From: Dactylorhiza incarnata
Taxonomy: Eukaryota; Streptophyta; Magnoliopsida; Asparagales; Orchidaceae
Length of the DNA stretch: 64,000 nucleotides
Direction: 5' to 3'
Assembly (NCBI GenBank): GCA_033032865.1
Contig: JAWHQI010000005.1
Location: 14,346,001 to 14,410,000, forward strand
The notes below the pieces were generated by a model that did no database searches, was not told where the DNA came from, and was given only the letters and a program-made list of their open reading frames with translations. Position numbers and translations under genes: made by a program. This document shows, piece by piece, positions 1 through 11,728 of the stretch; position 1 is the stretch's first letter, and each line of letters begins with the position of its first letter.

Positions 1-1154
1 TTCATGACGCGATAAGTTGTTCCAAGCAGCTAACTTGACAACTTTATGCTTCTAAAAACCAGTCAACTTTCTATTCGTCCCGATTCTATTATAGATCATC
101 GTCTCAGGCTCGAGGAGGTGAATCTATGATAACCTCCTTCACATTAGGTTATTTATTCATTTCTTATGATCACGGGGGCCTACAGCTAGGTTCTATTTCT
201 ATCCAATCCATACCCTAAAGTCTCGTACTGACTTCCTTGATTTCAGAGGTCATACATACACGTATAACTTGACAACCTCTAAGCATATCCCCAATGGTTA
301 TTTTGCTACCTTCTTATTTACTTGTCTACACCTACAAAACCTCAAAGTCTATAAGTTTGAGATTCGTCTTCTAATTAAGGTCTAAGGAAAGTCAAGCCAG
401 TACTAAGTTTGCCCAATAAACAAAAGGGATAAGCCCCCATATATTTTGGGCTAAATTCCTTCGATATCACTATAATGCATTTACCCTATATATGCACACA
501 ATTCTTAGGGCATACAACCTTGTCTTTGAGTTCCACCTTGAGACTTTAATGATATGATACACATTCAAGGTGCTTAAAGTTACCATTCACGAATCCTTCT
601 TAAGGTCAATGTGTGACCTAACCAAGAATGGGCCTTCTTTGGATTTGGATTATTATTCGACCTCTAATACTTGTCTTGTTGAGCGCTTCACCATAAAATA
701 AACGGGAAGTGTAATTGGTAGGATAATTTACGCGCAAGAGTCTCTTATTACTCCAAAAGTAGGTCACAGACATCAAATCCTTTGAGATAGATCAGTTAGT
801 TTGGTTAAGGGGGTAAAATCATTCGATAAGTGCGCGGTAAGCATCAGAGTATAAGCCTCAAACACCTACACTCATACTAAACTCCTTCCTCTAATCATGT
901 CGGGAATCCCCCTGTCCTAACCAAATCTATACTTGGGATCGATTTAAGACTAAGATACGCTATGAAAACGTCTTGGTAAGTCAAAACTAAAGTGTTGTCC
1001 TTAGTTGGGTTGGCCTAACTCATTGGAAAATGGACTAAATTGTGTGATTTGTACACATGGGCACACCACTGCTTCCGCTGCTAGTTTGTCCTCAAACTAA
1101 CTCGAGCGGGGGTGTCCCAGTTTTTGTGGACTTCTTTCTCGTTGGATCGTTTAC
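1..1154 (-). other. 5' internal leader of minus-strand element X
   Basis: This stretch lies on the internal side of a reverse-complement primer site and should be the untranslated leader of a minus-strand LTR element whose body extends left of the window. I see no convincing coding sequence and no domain. The assignment rests only on its position next to the primer site and LTR end. Confidence 0.35.
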
Positions 1155-1166
1155 GCTCTGATAACA
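1155..1166 (-). other. Primer binding site of element X
   Basis: On the minus strand this reads TGTTATCAGAGC, one base from the usual plant initiator-Met site TGGTATCAGAGC. It lies two bases from TGTAAGACCCC, a typical gypsy LTR terminus, which fixes the element's orientation. Confidence 0.55.
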
Positions 1167-2399
1167 TTTGTAAGACCCCTCTCCCGCACCAGGAGAGTTC
1201 CTAGATCTTATGCCCAGAACCGCCGCCTTACGGAGATGCTAGCACACAAGTTAGCCACCTCCGCAAGACGCCGATCCTGCCGGCAAGAACGATCAACCAG
1301 GCCAACAAGAGATAAGAAGAAAAACTAGCACATAAGTCCACAATCACACGCATCTGCATATGTATATATATCCAAATGAAACAGTCCATCAATGAGTATA
1401 AGAAAAGAAAGAGTAAAAAGTGCGTAAGCCCAGTACAAGTCCGAATGAATAAAAGCAGTACAGTTCTCTCTCTATATATATACATCTACGCGGAAGCTAC
1501 AAACGAAACATCTCTCGTCAACACCTGTCCAGTAGCGGTGGTAATGCACGGCATCTGCTCCTCAGGTCCTGTCTCTCCTGCCAGCTGGGCTCCAGCTCCT
1601 CGGTTACCTACGGTCACCACCGACCGTTAGTCATAAAGACTAAGACGATTTTGTCCCCGCCTCCCCCTGCGACTCCTAGGCACCGTGCGGGAGGAAGAAG
1701 CGGAGGACAGCAAAGTGGAGTAATCAAAAGCAGGTGACGGATATTCTACGCTATCAAGAGTATATCATATAAGTTCTATGCTAGCAATATGAACCAGTAA
1801 ACAGTACTAAAAGCAGTAAAGTATATCGCAGCAGAGAAGAAGTAAGCATAAAGAAGCAGTGCGACGCAAGTAAGGTAATTAAAAAGTAACCATTGATTTA
1901 TAGGAATGCCCATACAAACCTATAGACCAAGGGGTCGTTTAGCAGGGCCTATCGTATAAAAAGTCCCATACCAATTTATACGATAGGGGTAGGGGTTGAA
2001 ATGCAATGTTCATGCTATGTTATGCAAGGTATGTTGTTATGCTATGTTCATACAAGTGCAACTCACACACTTCGACTCTATGCGCATAGACCTTTAGTTC
2101 CCCCTTTTTGGAGCTAGCAAGACTCCCCGGATACTCCCGTAGTGGCAAACGGAAGTGGTGGGTTGGGCCTCGCCCACCTCTAGGTTGGTATTCACACTAC
2201 CTAACCTAGACCTATCGTATGCCTCAACACAAAACCGTGGAGCATCTGCGTACTCTTGCTGACTGGACCGCCAGACTTTCTAGGCTAAGTGTATATACCA
2301 CACTAGCCGAGTCAACGTATTGACGTCAGTGTGAACGTCCGTCGAATACAGAAGACCCACCACCTTCAATGCACATGCAACATGTTCTATAATCTATCT

Positions 2400-2490
2400 C
2401 CGAGCCATAAGCTCCCCGGGCTAACCTGCCCGTCATTAATAACCTTCCGAGCCACCGGCTCCCCGGACCAACCCGTCCATACCAACAAAC
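2400..2490. repeat. Two tandem GC-rich copies of about 45 bp
   Basis: Two adjacent copies begin CCGAGCCA and continue with CTCCCCGG and a CCCGTC block. They lie inside the putative LTR of element X. No function is evident. Confidence 0.55.
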
Positions 2491-2652
2491 TCTACTGAGT
2501 TGCAAGCTTACCTGATTTTCAATCCGCTCTTTCAAACACTGAGCTTACTGCTCGCATCACCAAACAGACTAGGCTCCCGCAACCACGGGGTGTGGGTGAG
2601 TGTGTTATTAGATTATTCTTGTAACATCTTATCCCTACGGTTTACGTTTAAT

Positions 2653-2725
2653 CTTGGATTCCCGAGGGTTACCCTGTAAAGGGCTCGCTACGGTATTAGG
2701 AACTACAATGGGATGACACCCCAAA
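2653..2725 (-). repeat. Conserved 75-bp module, copy 1
   Basis: This holds the ordered blocks TTCCCGAGGG, GCTCGC, GGTA and GGGATGA that recur at 2951-3031 and, on the other strand, at 12087-12165. This copy is the most diverged of the three. Confidence 0.5.
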
Positions 2726-2950
2726 ATTCCCTTTCCCAAGACACTTAGTATTATTGATATCTACCCATAAGATTACCCTCTTATCATTTCTCTTGAATTA
2801 ACCTCAACGCATTATGACTCTCTAAGGGGGAGTACGATCTTTCGTCAATCCCGAGCACAACCTTACCCACAGCTCACCAAGCACTCTCATCTTCTAACTC
2901 CTATTTAGACTACTCTTGTTTAGTTATTATTCTACTTGGAAATTTAGGGT

Positions 2951-3031
2951 GGATCCTGGACTTCCCGAGGGCTACCCGGAGAAGGGTTCGCAAGGTACTA
3001 GGGTATATGATGGGATGATGCCCAACCCCTT
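2951..3031 (-). repeat. Conserved 75-bp module, copy 2
   Basis: The plus strand has GGACTTCCCGAGG, then GGTACTAGG and ATATGATGGGATGATG. The same ordered blocks occur as the reverse complement inside S1 at 12087-12165. Both hosts are minus/plus oriented such that the module has the same sense relative to element transcription. Confidence 0.6.
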
Positions 3032-3549
3032 TCCAGGACATTTAACATTCTTGGCGGCTATCTTGACCTAACCTTCCTCCCTCTCATTACCCTTTATAAC
3101 TTACGCCTTATGTTTCACCCCGCTCCTATGCAATCAATCTTTTGGACTCAACTCTAAAAACTTCTAGTCCTCTAAGTGGTCTATACTCATCTTTTGTTAT
3201 AATCAAATTCTCACTGATTTCCTTGTGAATATATTGACCTATTCATCATAATGAGTTTTCACTATCTGCAGACCACGACATATAACTAAATTAGATTCCT
3301 ATGATGGAATCTTGGTCAAATTACTTCCAAATGACTTCTAAATTTTATCCTAGGTTCATAGTGGATAAACAATAAGGGATGATCAAATCCAAGCATGTTT
3401 CATCTAATTTTGACCTCTATAAAAATTCATTAATCACTAATATGAATCTAAAATGTGAAGGAGGTATCATGCTAGTGAATTCAAACTTGTCAAAAATCCT
3501 TCCATAGATGAGGGGTGACATGATAAAAAGATTTCCAAGATTTCGTATT

Positions 3550-4300
3550 TTTCCAGCAATTAAATAACCCTAATCCCTAATTTTCAATGAATGAATGGAA
3601 AAATAATTTTACACATCAAGTACAAGATTTTGACTTCCTAAAATTCTGGAAAAATTACAGTAGCTTCATATGAACATAAAATCACTATTTCCAAAAAATC
3701 ATATTTTTCCAGCAAATTTATAATCATAATTTATATTTATCATGAAAAAGATGATGACGTGACTTTACACACCAAGTACTAAAATAAAATTCCAAAAATT
3801 CTGAGAAAATTAACCTAGCATACTAATCCTCTAAAAATACCAAATCCAAGGTTTCATAATATTCCAGGTAATATTTATCCACAATATTAATTTAATACAA
3901 GTGGTGTGCCAATAAGAGTTTACACTACAACCACCACCTACATGTCTCAATAAATTTTGAATAAATCACAGAAGTATGTTATTGACCTAAAAACAGCAAT
4001 GCCTAAGTTTCACATTTTTAACAGAAATTTTTGACCATAATTTCTATTTAACAGAAATGGGGTGCAAATAGTGATTTACACTACAACTACCATTAACATG
4101 TCTCTATAAATTCTGAGAAAATTATCCAAGTATTATAATCATCTAAAAACACTAAATCCAGAGATTTAGAATTTTTCAAACTATTTTACCCCATTAAATT
4201 AATTAATTACAAAAGGGGGTTTTTCCTCTATAAATTGATAATTACCACAAAAATTCATCTAACAATTATGATAAAATTTACAGAGCTATAGAATCACCCT
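3550..4300. repeat. AT-rich tandem repeat, period about 155 bp
   Basis: The anchor TTTACAC recurs at 3608, 3764, 3919 and 4075, a spacing of 155-156 bases. Secondary anchors (TTCCAGCAA, TTCTGAGAAAATTA, ATCCTCTAAAAATAC and similar) keep the same register. Copies are well diverged. The array sits in the putative LTR of X. Confidence 0.65.
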
Positions 4301-6664
4301 GAAGCCTACTAGAATAATTTCATAATTCTCCAAATGCATTTGAGACCTAAATGTCATATTTGAATAAATTGACCTAACCAAATAAATCAAATTCAGAGAA
4401 ATAAATGTGGTCCAAAAATTCCAACCAAAAATTCCTAAATGTGCCTTTCCAGTCAAAGATCCATTTCCCAGAGTTTTGGATTTAACCCTAAGTTTTTGAT
4501 TCAAATTATTCCATTAATTTAAAAGTGTGACAATTATCATTTAATTAATAACCTTAGGAAAATAAATTTCCAAAAATCATGAAACTTATGACAATGATGT
4601 ATATCCTCATGACATACACTAACCCCAAGGTTTTAGAGGCAGGCAAGGTGATTCCCACCTTCAATTCCATCAAAAAGCTCAAAAGCCCAAATTGACTATT
4701 AGCACCCCACTTTTCCTCTTAAACCCTAACTTCATTTTGAAGTTCAGAGAAAACTACTCATGCACACGAGATGAGATTTTAACCAGTGACTTAGATAAGT
4801 ATGAAGAGCTCACCCCCCCCCCCCCCCAAATTAGGGGGTGTTTGGAGTTATACAACTCCTTAAATACCAAAATTTACTTTTACTAATAAATGAAATAACT
4901 CAATGGATACACATCCAAAAATTCTCAAATTAAAACCCTGGGTGTGTCTTCATACCATGCATTCATGGTAGAAAATTCAAGTGATTTGGTTAAGCCAATT
5001 GAAAGTTATAGCCTTTTTAATTTCTGCCCTACACAAGGGGCAGACTTAGGAAAATGGGTGCCCTGGTGTCCACAATGCACCAAATCAGATGACTAAGGTG
5101 GCAAATGAAAGTAGACCCATAGGGCTACAAAACCTATCTCTGCCACGTTTTACAAAATCGGCGTCTAAGGCCTTCAAAAATGGCATGCAAACTACTTAAA
5201 AATCTTAGCCAACATTAAGGTGGTCTGCCAATAAAGATCAAGGAATCGAAATCAACGGCTGTGATTTCGTCTCCTTCCTCTAGCCGATGGCCCAGAGGAA
5301 ACAGGCTTGATCCCGGCCAACCACCACCCTCCCCGGCCATCTGCCGCCGCCACCACCTCCGTTGATGGGTTGGCTGTCGATTGGCGGTGGAATGGTGCCC
5401 GGAGGTGGTGGTTCCCGGCGATCTCTGGAGGAAGCCCAATCGGATCTTGGGAGGGAAAAATCCCATGGCTGACGGCTCAATTGAGCTCGTCTGCCCTTTC
5501 TAGGACCTTAGATAACTAGCACAGAGGGAGGGGGAGAAATCGTACCCTAAGCGAGCTTGGAGGTGAGTTATCCGGCGGGCTGTCATGCTAGTAGCTGTCG
5601 GCGGCGAGATTGCTCAAAGCCCCATTTCTGGATCGAAAGCTCCACTCCAGTAGGGGATTTCAGCTGCTCTCAAGGTTCTGAAGGTGATGGTGGGCTCGAT
5701 TGGGGTCGGGGGTGGCTGTGGAGTTAGCAGCCATTAGTGGTGGCGAGCTCCGGCGATCCTCCCCAATTTCTTGTTCCGACACTGCTTTCTCTGTTCCAGA
5801 GCACTGGCTCAACTCCTCTCGACCTTCTGAAGGTGGTGGAGGGGTCTAAAGAGGCTAGGAGTGGTTGTACATGAGGTTTTTACTTGGTGGTTTTCGGCCT
5901 CCTCCTTGGAAGCTCCTCCCAGCCACCAAGTGGCATCTCTTCAACTGAAATTCGGCTGAGGAGTTGATGGGGAGTTCAGCCTTCACCTTGGGTAGAGGAG
6001 AGGAGGGCCACATGGCCTCCTCTCCCAAAAATCCTCTTGTCCTTAAGGAGTAAGGGGAGATTTTCCACTTTTTCCCCCATGCATGTGTTTGCATGCTGGA
6101 TTCAGAGGGCAAGGGTGGTCATTGTGCACATGAGCTACAGAATGGGCTTTGGGTGAGGGCCTTAATCCATTGGAATTTGGATTAATTCCAATTAAGCCCA
6201 ATTTAGGCAAAATTGACCCTATGTTGACTTTTGGGTTGACTTGGTTAATTGGGTGTGTTGACTGTTCCAATGTGATGGTCTTGAGTCTATTGACACTATC
6301 CAAGGTTGGTTGAGTCATGGTGAGGACCTAGGTTGGCTAATTTGACCAATAAGTGTGGTTTTGACCAAAATTGGGGGAATATTGACTTTTGTCAATTTGG
6401 CCAAATTGAAGACTCCATGATGGGGCTTTTGAGTCAATAGCATTCATTGGAGTGTTTATCATATATTGGTGGAGTCAATTTGCAAGTGTGAGTTCATATT
6501 GAGCTAGTTTGACCTAGGTTGACTTGAGCCTTATAGTAGACCATATGTGAGTTCACCTAACCCTATGTGTCCTAAGGCTGCAATCTAGCTCAAACTCACC
6601 ATATTCACCACTTGTCTCACCCTAAATTGGAGTTAGGGGGTCTAGTAGGAAATGGGATGTTACA

Positions 6665-7219
6665 CAGGGTGCCAACTCGGTGGGGTCCCAGGGTGCCGGC
6701 TCGGCGGGGCCCCAGGGTGCCGACTCGGTCGGGTCCCAAGGTGCCGGCTCGGCGGGGTCCCAGGATGCCGGCTCGGCGGGGTCCCATGGTAGCGGCTCAC
6801 CCAAAATCCCTTGGTGGGCAGCCAATAGGCCTTCAGAACATTGGAGTTTGGCTGTTAGCAGACCAGTCTGGGGTGCGGTTAATAAAACCAAAAAGTGGAA
6901 TTGCGCTATTAGCAGACCAGGAGAGAAAAACTATATAGAGACCCTAAGTGAACCTTTGGAGAGGATCCACTTCTTTGGCTTCTTCCTCCTTAGGTCAATC
7001 TTGGTCAGCCCCTAAGGCTCTCCAAGGTGCCAGCTTCAATTCTGGTTTAGGAGGGGAAGCGCTCAAAAAATCTTTCGGGTGTGTGGTGGGACCTCCGCGT
7101 TGCAGCCATGGGTCAGTGTATAGTTCTGAATCTTCGGTCAAGTTCTTCTTCAGGATAAATAAGTGCTAGCTGCCCCCTCTTAGGGTCTGAACTCCTCGTT
7201 GGGCCGATTCTCGGTTCCA
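6665..7219 (+). repeat. LTR-like remnant (minisatellite, TATA box, R/U5-like tail)
   Basis: After the minisatellite there is a TATATA at 6932-6937, followed by sequence with the feel of an LTR R/U5 region. That order matches the array-then-TATA arrangement of other LTRs in this window. The left side is cut exactly where the LTR of X ends. No partner LTR or primer site was found, so the family is unknown. Confidence 0.35.
6667..6810. repeat. 24-bp minisatellite, about 5.5 copies
   Basis: Units start at 6667, 6691, 6715, 6739 and 6763, with a degenerate sixth from 6787. The consensus is close to GGTGCCGGCTCGGCGGGGTC plus CCAG. Units contain the short self-complementary blocks GCCGGC and GCCGACTCGGTC. 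The overlapping open frames here only reflect the 24-bp (8-codon) period. Confidence 0.85.
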
Positions 7220-7655
7220 TCAATTCTTAAAACTCTTTTACAGTTGCAGAATAAGAACAGTAGAAGAGGAGGAAGAAGAGAATAGGATTCTTCAGTTAGA
7301 ATCCTTCAACAGCTATCTCTCTGTATGATGTTGCTTCTATATACTTCAGGATCTGAAAATGATGAACCGTTGCTTAAGATAGTGATGATTGCAAGGGGTA
7401 TAAGCTTTGATCATGATCCTCTCTGCACTTTTGTTGGCTTGCTGCTATATGATGTAGAAGAGAAAGCAGCAGGCTTGTTTTTTTCCTGTGCAGAGAAGTT
7501 GTTCTTTGATTCTATCTTAGGGCTGGAGGAGGAAGAAGAAGACGCTAGAAAATCAGCAGAGAGTGATAATTGTTTTTCTTTTTTTATCTTTCTCAGCATA
7601 CTTATTCTCTATTTCTTTGTGTTTGAATTTCTTTCTTCTTTTGGACTGTCCTTAG
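7220..7655 (-). repeat. S5: degraded Sirevirus-like LTR, right-truncated part
   Basis: Blocks such as AAAACTCTTTTACA, a GAAGAAGA-rich stretch and a CTGCAGCA-type segment run in the same order as in the S4 LTR near 60150-60420 (minus orientation). S1 inserted at CTTAG (7651-7655). The open frame 7325-7717 runs across the S1 boundary and is not a gene. Confidence 0.45.
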
Positions 7656-7818
7656 TGTTGGAACATGGTCTTCCGCATCTCCTAGGTTTGAGAATAACAA
7701 ATCCTATGTGTATTTGAACTTGTGTGTTCAAGTGTGCAAGTTTACTAGGTCCACATGACTCAAGGAGTACACATGATGACTGCCCCCAAAATTCGGGGCC
7801 AAAAGTCGAAGAGGCTCA

Positions 7819-8155
7819 CTAGCGCCGGCGGTAGCAACTAGCGTCGGGCGCTAGCGATGAATAGCGCAATTCCAGGAGCTATTATAGAAGGCGCTAACGC
7901 CTGGCGGTAGCGGATAACGACGGCAGTAGCGATGAACACAGAAGGAATAAAAGCAAGGTTGCCGCAGATTGAAGATCCTGTCGCGCAAGAAGTTTCTTAA
8001 TCGGGGTAGCGCCGACGGTAGCTACTAGCGCGGGCGGTAGCATGGCGCACAAAAGGCATAGAGCAAAATGTTGCCGCGGATGGGAGATCCTGCCGCGCCA
8101 ATTGTTTCCTAATCCGGGCTAGCGCCGGCGGTAGTGCTAGCGCCGGTGGTAGCGT
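7819..8155. promoter_or_regulatory. S1 U3 palindromic GCGCCGGCGGTAGC / GCGCTAGCG array (5' copy)
   Basis: About ten imperfect units mixing GCGCCGGCGGTAGC, GCGCTAGCG and GGCGCTAACGCC, mostly paired with short spacers so that hairpins can form. The array ends within 10 bases of the TATA box. Its position suggests an enhancer or silencing target; that is inference. Confidence 0.7.
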
Positions 8156-8161
8156 GAAGGC

Positions 8162-8168
8162 TATAAAT
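8162..8168 (+). promoter_or_regulatory. S1 5' LTR TATA box
   Basis: TATAAAT directly after the palindromic array and about 700 bases before the LTR end, where an LTR promoter is expected. The 3' LTR has the same box at 15122-15128. Confidence 0.65.
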
Positions 8169-8874
8169 CGGATGCCTTGGCTCCGAACTCTTCATCCTCC
8201 TACAATCTCAAACTCCAGAGCTTCGTGCCACAGCATAGAGAGGAAGATTCAGAGTGATACTCCCACAAATCCATGAAGGCTTAAGGAGATCCGTGGAGAA
8301 GATTTCAACACACTTCATCATCGTGACGAAAGACCGCATCGACTACGATCATACACTGCGTCTTCGTCTACTTCTCCAAGAGATCCAAATAGAGGGAGTT
8401 TTTATATTATTGTCTTTTTCATTTCACATCTTTTCTTGTAATCGTTTAAGTGAAATCGCCTCGTGTTGGCGACTAGGTCTGGGGTAGGACTTAGGGCTGA
8501 AATTTGCCTCGTGTTGGCGACTAGATCTAGGCTAGGTCTAGAGGGTGCTCGAGGCCTTTCTGGGGATAGATTGTCTAGAGCGGCTTGAGGCCGTATCTGG
8601 GGAGAGATCGGCTAAAGCCAACCGGTTCGTGGGGATACGAGTCGGTATAGAAAACGAAAAAGAGTTTTTATTATTCGCCTCAGATCTCTAGCGCCATTGA
8701 GATCAAGTTTTGTAAAACTTATTTAATATCAATAAAGCTTGTCTCTCTTTTTGTTTTACTTGACTTCTTGTTTTATTATTCCAATATTTCTAAGTTTTCT
8801 AAATAAAATATAAAGTTTTTGAAAACCCTTATTCACCCCCCCCCCCCTTTAAGGGCGCCGACCGATCCAACAAG

Positions 8875-8885
8875 TGGTATCAGAG
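8875..8885 (+). other. S1 primer binding site
   Basis: TGGTATCAGAG, complementary to the 3' end of plant initiator Met-tRNA, two bases after the 5' LTR. Confidence 0.92.
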
Positions 8886-8920
8886 GGAGGTTATTCCAAT
8901 CGGCTTAACAACCGGGAATA

Positions 8921-10417
8921 ATGGCGTCTCATGATCTCACTTCTTTTAGTGGGGAAAATTTTTATGAAGAAGAAAATTCACCTAAACCACCCTTGTTTGA
9001 AGGAACAAATTATAAAGGATGGAAAATCTTAATGGAAAAATTTATTAAAACTTTAGAAATCGAAGTATGGAACTTAGCAATTATAAGACGTGCGGATGAA
9101 TCGAATAAAAAAGAACGTCAGCTAAATGCCAAAGTCAAACACTATTTATTTTGTGCACTATCTAATGAAATTTTCAAATTCATATATTGCTTTTCTAGTG
9201 CATACAAAATATGGCGCTTTCTTGAAGAAATGTATGATCTTCCTCTCGCAGGTGTGGAACAAACACAGGAGGAAAAGAACGTACAAGCATCCATTATCAT
9301 TCAAGAAGATCTCTCTCGGAGCGAAGCCATGGAGAATATTGAAATAGAAAAAGAGAGCAATACATCAAGAGAGAAAGAAGATGAAAACTCATCTGTAATC
9401 GAGGAAGGACCAAAAGATAACGAAGGAACTTTATGCACATATTTTGCCTCTACCAAAAGCACTGTAAGAAAGTCAAAATCTTCTTCTTGTGTGATAACTT
9501 CCATTTCTAGTTTCAATATACTAAAAACTGCTAAACGTAAGATCAAGAAATTGAAAATCACTATTAAAAATCTACATTTTGAAAATAAGAGATTAAAAGC
9601 TAATGTTAATTTAGAATCAAATTGTGATGTGGTTTCACCATCTTGTCCTTTACTTGAAAACACAAAACATTGTTTTGATTATTATAATATTAAGGAAAAA
9701 CTCATGAAACTTGAAAAGGATTTTATTTTAGTAAAAGAACAAAATGAAAAATTATGTTTAGAAAATACTTCCTTGAAAAATGGTTGTGCTAAGTGCAAAG
9801 ATTTTAAATTTGAAATTAAAGAGATGGATGAAACATTTGATGAGTTTAGAAATGAGTATCAAAATCATATTGACTCTATTGTCTCCACTCTTAAAAATAG
9901 CACAACAGCTTATAATAAAGCTAGGCATAATCTAAAGATAAAGAATGATGAATTAAAATCAAAAATCAACTTGCTTATGAAAATTATAAATACAAATTCA
10001 AAACATACAAATTTAGAATATCAAGCAATATCTAAAAGCAAGTTGAATACAAATATCTTAACTAAACCTAATAATGGGAATAAGAAACAAAATGTTTTTT
10101 CATATCAAAAACCAAATCATCATTATTTACAAAATCATGTTTCTCCCAACTTAAAATTGAAATTACATAAATTTCCTATAAATGATAATTTCAATTATAA
10201 TCTTCAAAGGAAAGAAAATCATCATGGAAATTTGATAAATAAGAATAATATTAAACAAATGTTTGAATGGTGGCCAAAAGTTAAAGATGGAACACAAACT
10301 CAAATCAAAAGGGCCCATTCAATCACATCTCCCCAAAAGAAAACACGATGTATTTGGGTACCCAAAGGAACCGTCACTCCCGGTCCTCTTTGGATACCTA
10401 AATCTCTTATTCATTAG
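8921..10417 (+). CDS. S1 gag-like protein (UBN2-type), 498 aa
   Basis: This is the only gene of S1 and is open throughout. It starts at the first ATG after the primer site (MASHDL, shared with S2 at 36496). Residues about 25-110 look like the copia gag N-terminal (UBN2-type) domain, with LFEGTNYKGW and a W-x3-L-E-x2-Y block. Residues about 200-350 are lysine/asparagine-rich and heptad-like, probably coiled coil. The C-terminus ends RCIWVPKG...LWIPKSLIH and then stops. No CX2CX4HX4C zinc knuckle is present, which is unusual for a copia gag. Gag packages element RNA in cytoplasmic particles; with no pol in S1, partner enzymes must come from elsewhere. The S2 homologue keeps the same start and same end, supporting these boundaries. 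Confidence 0.88.
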   Translation: MASHDLTSFSGENFYEEENSPKPPLFEGTNYKGWKILMEKFIKTLEIEVWNLAIIRRADESNKKERQLNAKVKHYLFCALSNEIFKFIYCFSSAYKIWRFLEEMYDLPLAGVEQTQEEKNVQASIIIQEDLSRSEAMENIEIEKESNTSREKEDENSSVIEEGPKDNEGTLCTYFASTKSTVRKSKSSSCVITSISSFNILKTAKRKIKKLKITIKNLHFENKRLKANVNLESNCDVVSPSCPLLENTKHCFDYYNIKEKLMKLEKDFILVKEQNEKLCLENTSLKNGCAKCKDFKFEIKEMDETFDEFRNEYQNHIDSIVSTLKNSTTAYNKARHNLKIKNDELKSKINLLMKIINTNSKHTNLEYQAISKSKLNTNILTKPNNGNKKQNVFSYQKPNHHYLQNHVSPNLKLKLHKFPINDNFNYNLQRKENHHGNLINKNNIKQMFEWWPKVKDGTQTQIKRAHSITSPQKKTRCIWVPKGTVTPGPLWIPKSLIH

Positions 10418-10431
10418 TATCCCATCATTTG

Positions 10432-10480
10432 CATGAAGTAGAAATCAATTAAAATGAAATACACAAATTTCTACTTCATG
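10432..10480 (+). other. Conserved stem-loop just after the S1 gag stop
   Basis: A perfect 14-bp inverted repeat, CATGAAGTAGAAAT (10432-10445) with ATTTCTACTTCATG (10467-10480), with a 21-base loop, begins 15 bases after the stop codon. S2 keeps the arms at the same place (38101-38148). It could be an RNA hairpin acting in export, packaging or 3' processing; the role is unknown. Confidence 0.75.
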
Positions 10481-11700
10481 ATGTGCTTTAATGTCTTTTC
10501 AATCTTTTTCTTTTTGTGTTCTTTTTAAACTATCATGCCATGGTCATCCTATATAGTATTGGAAATATGATGTTATCTCATAAAGCTTAATGAGTTTATA
10601 AATCTTTTTTGATCAAAATTCAAAATCATATTTTTATTTTGATGACCTATCTTTTATTATTATAAATATCTTATATTATCCATATGAATCAAACTCTAAA
10701 TTTGCTATAAGATATTTCAAATTAAATCTGATTATTAGGCAATTAAGATTCTTAGCCTTCACCAACAAGTTGTTTAGTGAAATAACTTGATCCAAAAGAA
10801 AATTCAAGATTTAAATAAAAGCTCAACTTTCAATATAAGTGTCATTGTTCACAACAAAAAATTATATTGTGTTCTCTCCATGATGTCAAACATAATCTAA
10901 ACCATCACTATTGTTCACCTATCAAAAAATCACATATATATATTCAAAATTCTTAATTAATGGAAAATCACTAAAATGTGTTGAAAGAAGTTACCTTCAT
11001 AATGAATATTGAACTCACAAACACCACCATGATCTTGTGATATCGTTTGCTAAACATCTCTAAAATCATAATTCATATCAAGAATCATCTATAAACAACT
11101 ATCACAAATTATATAATAACAATTGACATTATAATTGTTTACCATGGTTGGTGTTATGGTATATTATGTGTGTATTGTGATTTATTTCTAGTTTAGACCT
11201 TTGAATCATTTTGATATCAAATCAAATAGAATTGTCACTCCATTCTAGGTCTCTAAGTTGAAACACAATCAAACTTTGGCATAACATTAATCTCAAATTT
11301 ATCGTACTAACATTGTCACCTAAAGAATATTTATATCTATGTTAGGTTTTATATGTCAGGGCATATCCATGTTACTATTTGCGTGAACATTACTCCTTGT
11401 TCACCGAAACCATGCATATTTGATTTGTTCAAACATGATATCTTGGGTTTTCATTTCCTATTTTTTGTTAGTTATAAGCACAAGTCTTTAGAAAAGTTAA
11501 AATGAAAATATAAGTAAATATATCTCGTGCAATGATTATTTTGTCAAGTCATATAAGAAATCGCTAACGTTTCATGCAATTTGGACCATCCAAAACATCT
11601 CCTAAAAATCTGCAACTTCAGCATGGAACTACTATTGGACCACCTAATCAAGACCACCAATCAAAATTTCTAAAATCCTAAAAAATCGTTCACTGTCTCC

Positions 11701-11728
11701 CGCGCTAGCGCTACCGCAGGCGCTAGCG
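11701..11728. repeat. S1 internal copy of the LTR palindrome motif
   Basis: CGCGCTAGCGCTACCG followed by CAGGCGCTAGCG matches the unit type of the S1 LTR array but lies 3 kb inside the element. The following sequence (AAAATTCTAAAAAT...) is homologous to that after the S2 internal motif at 40505-40535. Confidence 0.7.

Larger units (their letters stand above)
1169..6664 (-). repeat. Putative very long LTR of element X (Ty3/gypsy-like)
   Basis: The left edge (TGTAAGACCCC) touches the primer site. The right edge reads GGGATGTTACA, so the minus strand begins TGTAACATCCC, a usual Tekay-type LTR start. If both edges belong together the LTR is about 5.5 kb, long but not impossible. The interior has a GC-rich 5.2-6.1 kb zone resembling a leader or R region, an AT-rich zone with 155-bp repeats, and two copies of a conserved 75-bp module. 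No second LTR copy is in the window, so another nested fragment (for example one starting at TGTAACATC near 2613) is not excluded. Several overlapping short open frames at 5.2-6.3 kb look like chance frames. Confidence 0.35.
7656..8872 (+). repeat. S1 5' LTR
   Basis: 1217 bp, TGTTGG to CCAACA. U3 carries a palindromic array (7819-8155) followed directly by TATAAAT (8162-8168). The U5 end has TTATTCA, a run of about a dozen C and AAGGGCGCC, the signature end also seen in S2. Confidence 0.95.

Noticed and set aside
2613..2650. TGTAACATC as a possible plus-strand LTR start
   Set aside because: No matching terminus, primer site or second copy was found, so it is only noted as an uncertainty for element X.
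4811..4827. Poly-C run resembling the C-tract at Sirevirus LTR ends
   Set aside because: It lacks the TTATTCA lead and the AAGGGCGCC/CCAACA end, and no primer site follows.
5215..5519. GC-rich overlapping frames, possible host first exon
   Set aside because: Three frames are open at once, composition is simple, and the region fits an LTR leader. No splice-linked partner was found.
7325..7717. 130-codon frame with hydrophobic C-terminus
   Set aside because: It crosses the exact S1 insertion point, so it is a chance fusion of S5 and S1 LTR sequence.
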